From positions 1 to 58,918 of the forward strand of contig JBGPOS010000018.1 in assembly GCA_041488155.1 (NCBI GenBank): 58,918 nt of DNA, in the 5' to 3' direction. The notes under the pieces were generated by a model. The model was not told where the DNA came from, searched no databases, and saw only the letters and a program-made list of their open reading frames with translations. Numbering within the stretch: position 1 is the first letter of the stretch; every line of letters begins with the position of its first letter. The stretch comes from JBGPOS01 sp041488155. GTDB lineage: Bacteria; Chloroflexota; Dehalococcoidia; Tepidiformales; Tepidiformaceae. A program made the position numbers and the translations under genes. Below, in pieces: positions 58,190 to 58,918 of the stretch.

Positions 58190-58918
58190 CCCCCGGCCCT
58201 TGCCGCTGTGGCCCGGTTCGAGCGGGCTGAGCCACAGGCGTTTGAGATGTAATGACATTGACGAGCACGACATCGCCCTCATTGAGGCCGGTGAGGATGA
58301 CCGTGTTGGTGGTGTCGGTCCCGCCCACGGTGACCGTCTTCTGTTCGGGCTTGCCGGCGGTGCCAGGCAGGTAGACGAAGGAGGCGCGCCCCTGGCGCTT
58401 GACGGCGGCGCTGGGGACCAGGAGGACGTTTTCCTTGATGTCGAGGATGACGGTGACGCTGGCGTTCATGCCGGCGGAAGGCAAGGCGGCGCTGAGGAGG
58501 GCCTGGAGGGCCTGGGCCCCCCCCGCGCCAGCGCCGCCGGCGCCCGGAGTTCGGCCAGCGGCGGGTGTGCCAGCGCCTGCTCCGCCTGCTCCGCCGCCGC
58601 CAGCACCGGGAGTCCTTCCGGCAGTGGGAGTGCCGCTATCCTGGGCGCCCGCTCCCCTGCCCGCCGCTCCCGCTCCGGTTCGGCCGCCGGCGAGCGATCC
58701 GAGGGCAGTCGCGACGTTTTGCAGGTCGGCGGCGTTCGCTGCGAGGTCGGCGCCGCGCAGGATCAGGGCCTGGACGGGATAGGTGACCACGCCCTGGGCG
58801 ACGGTGGGCGTGGTGCTCACGCCGGTAATCTTCACGAGGTAGAGCTGGCCGGGGAAGGCATCGAAGGTTGCGATCCCGAATTGGCCAGCCTTAAGTCCAG
58901 CCAGGTCGGACTCCGAGA
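58182..58918 (-). CDS. HlyD/MacA-like membrane-fusion protein, 5' end outside window
   Basis: At least 245 residues; the frame is open to the window edge. The beta-barrel and membrane-proximal parts are visible: SDLAGLKAGQFGIATFDAFP, VVTYPVQALILR, MNASVTVILDIKENVLLVPSAAV and GLNEGDVVLV. A Gly/Ala/Pro-rich insertion of about 70 residues (repeats of TPAAGRTPGAGG type) interrupts the barrel, longer than usual. The V-P-S-x-A-V motif is typical of RND/ABC fusion proteins. First gene of the efflux operon within view. Confidence 0.85.
   Translation of the reverse strand, partial: SESDLAGLKAGQFGIATFDAFPGQLYLVKITGVSTTPTVAQGVVTYPVQALILRGADLAANAADLQNVATALGSLAGGRTGAGAAGRGAGAQDSGTPTAGRTPGAGGGGAGGAGAGTPAAGRTPGAGGAGAGGAQALQALLSAALPSAGMNASVTVILDIKENVLLVPSAAVKRQGRASFVYLPGTAGKPEQKTVTVGGTDTTNTVILTGLNEGDVVLVNVITSQTPVAQPARTGPQRQGPGGD

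Noticed and set aside
1..58918. CRISPR arrays, rRNA genes and complete insertion sequences
   Set aside because: No regularly spaced repeats, no rRNA sequence and no transposase ORF were recognised.

Overview
The window is high-GC chromosomal DNA from a bacterium whose layout fits Chloroflexota or a similar deep-branching, monoderm-like lineage. That placement is inferred from base composition, the division-gene order and the mix of CoA-linked enzymes; nothing in the window proves it. All functional calls come from reading motifs; no database search was run.

Region 1 (1-10.1 kb) holds two secreted or hypothetical genes with apparent G-run frameshifts, a crotonase, an alpha/beta hydrolase, a small membrane protein, a c-di-AMP (ydaO/yuaA-type) riboswitch in front of a membrane glycosyltransferase that is itself frameshifted, a phosphotriesterase-family hydrolase, a trans-aconitate-type methyltransferase coupled to a class III CoA-transferase, a nucleotidyltransferase-like protein and a second crotonase. 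Region 2 (10.1-17 kb) holds a thiamine ABC transporter operon (ATPase, permease, lipoprotein) behind a TPP riboswitch with its own terminator, then an SDR, an alpha/beta hydrolase and a double GNAT protein.

Region 3 (17.1-33.8 kb) is a complete-looking division and cell-wall (dcw) cluster on the minus strand: mraZ-rsmH-ftsL-ftsI-murF-mraY-murD-ftsW-murG-murC-murB-ddl-ftsQ-ftsA-ftsZ. It starts at a near-consensus promoter with three 10-bp-phased MraZ boxes and ends at a strong terminator. murE is absent. Almost all internal junctions are 4-nt stop/start overlaps. The murD/ftsW junction has the same geometry but reads ATAG, so ftsW seems to start at AUA.

Region 4 (33.9-56.2 kb) follows a large alpha/beta-hydrolase-domain protein and a tRNA-Lys gene. 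Beyond the tRNA the DNA becomes accessory in character: short hypotheticals, long poorly coding gaps, a PD-(D/E)XK-like protein, an Abi/HEPN-like protein, a controller-like XRE regulator beside a truncated HsdR-N-like fragment, two pairs of duplicated segments, and several broken genes (carbonic anhydrase N-terminus joined to an aldo/keto reductase C-terminus, phosphoesterase tail, dimethylargininase with an internal deletion, duplicated N-terminus of a hydrolase-cyclase). It also carries intact regulators and enzymes: an adenylate cyclase with a degenerate hydrolase sensor domain, MarR, LuxR, PilZ, FIST, VOC, beta-carbonic anhydrase, and rpsU with no standard start codon. Region 5 (56.2 kb to the end) is a MacAB-like efflux operon cut by the window edge.

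The most interesting items are the two riboswitches with readable expression platforms, the AUA-start ftsW, the pseudo-hydrolase cyclase with its coupled leader ORF, and the rearranged island whose duplications mark its breakpoints. I did not find a clearly new multi-gene system.
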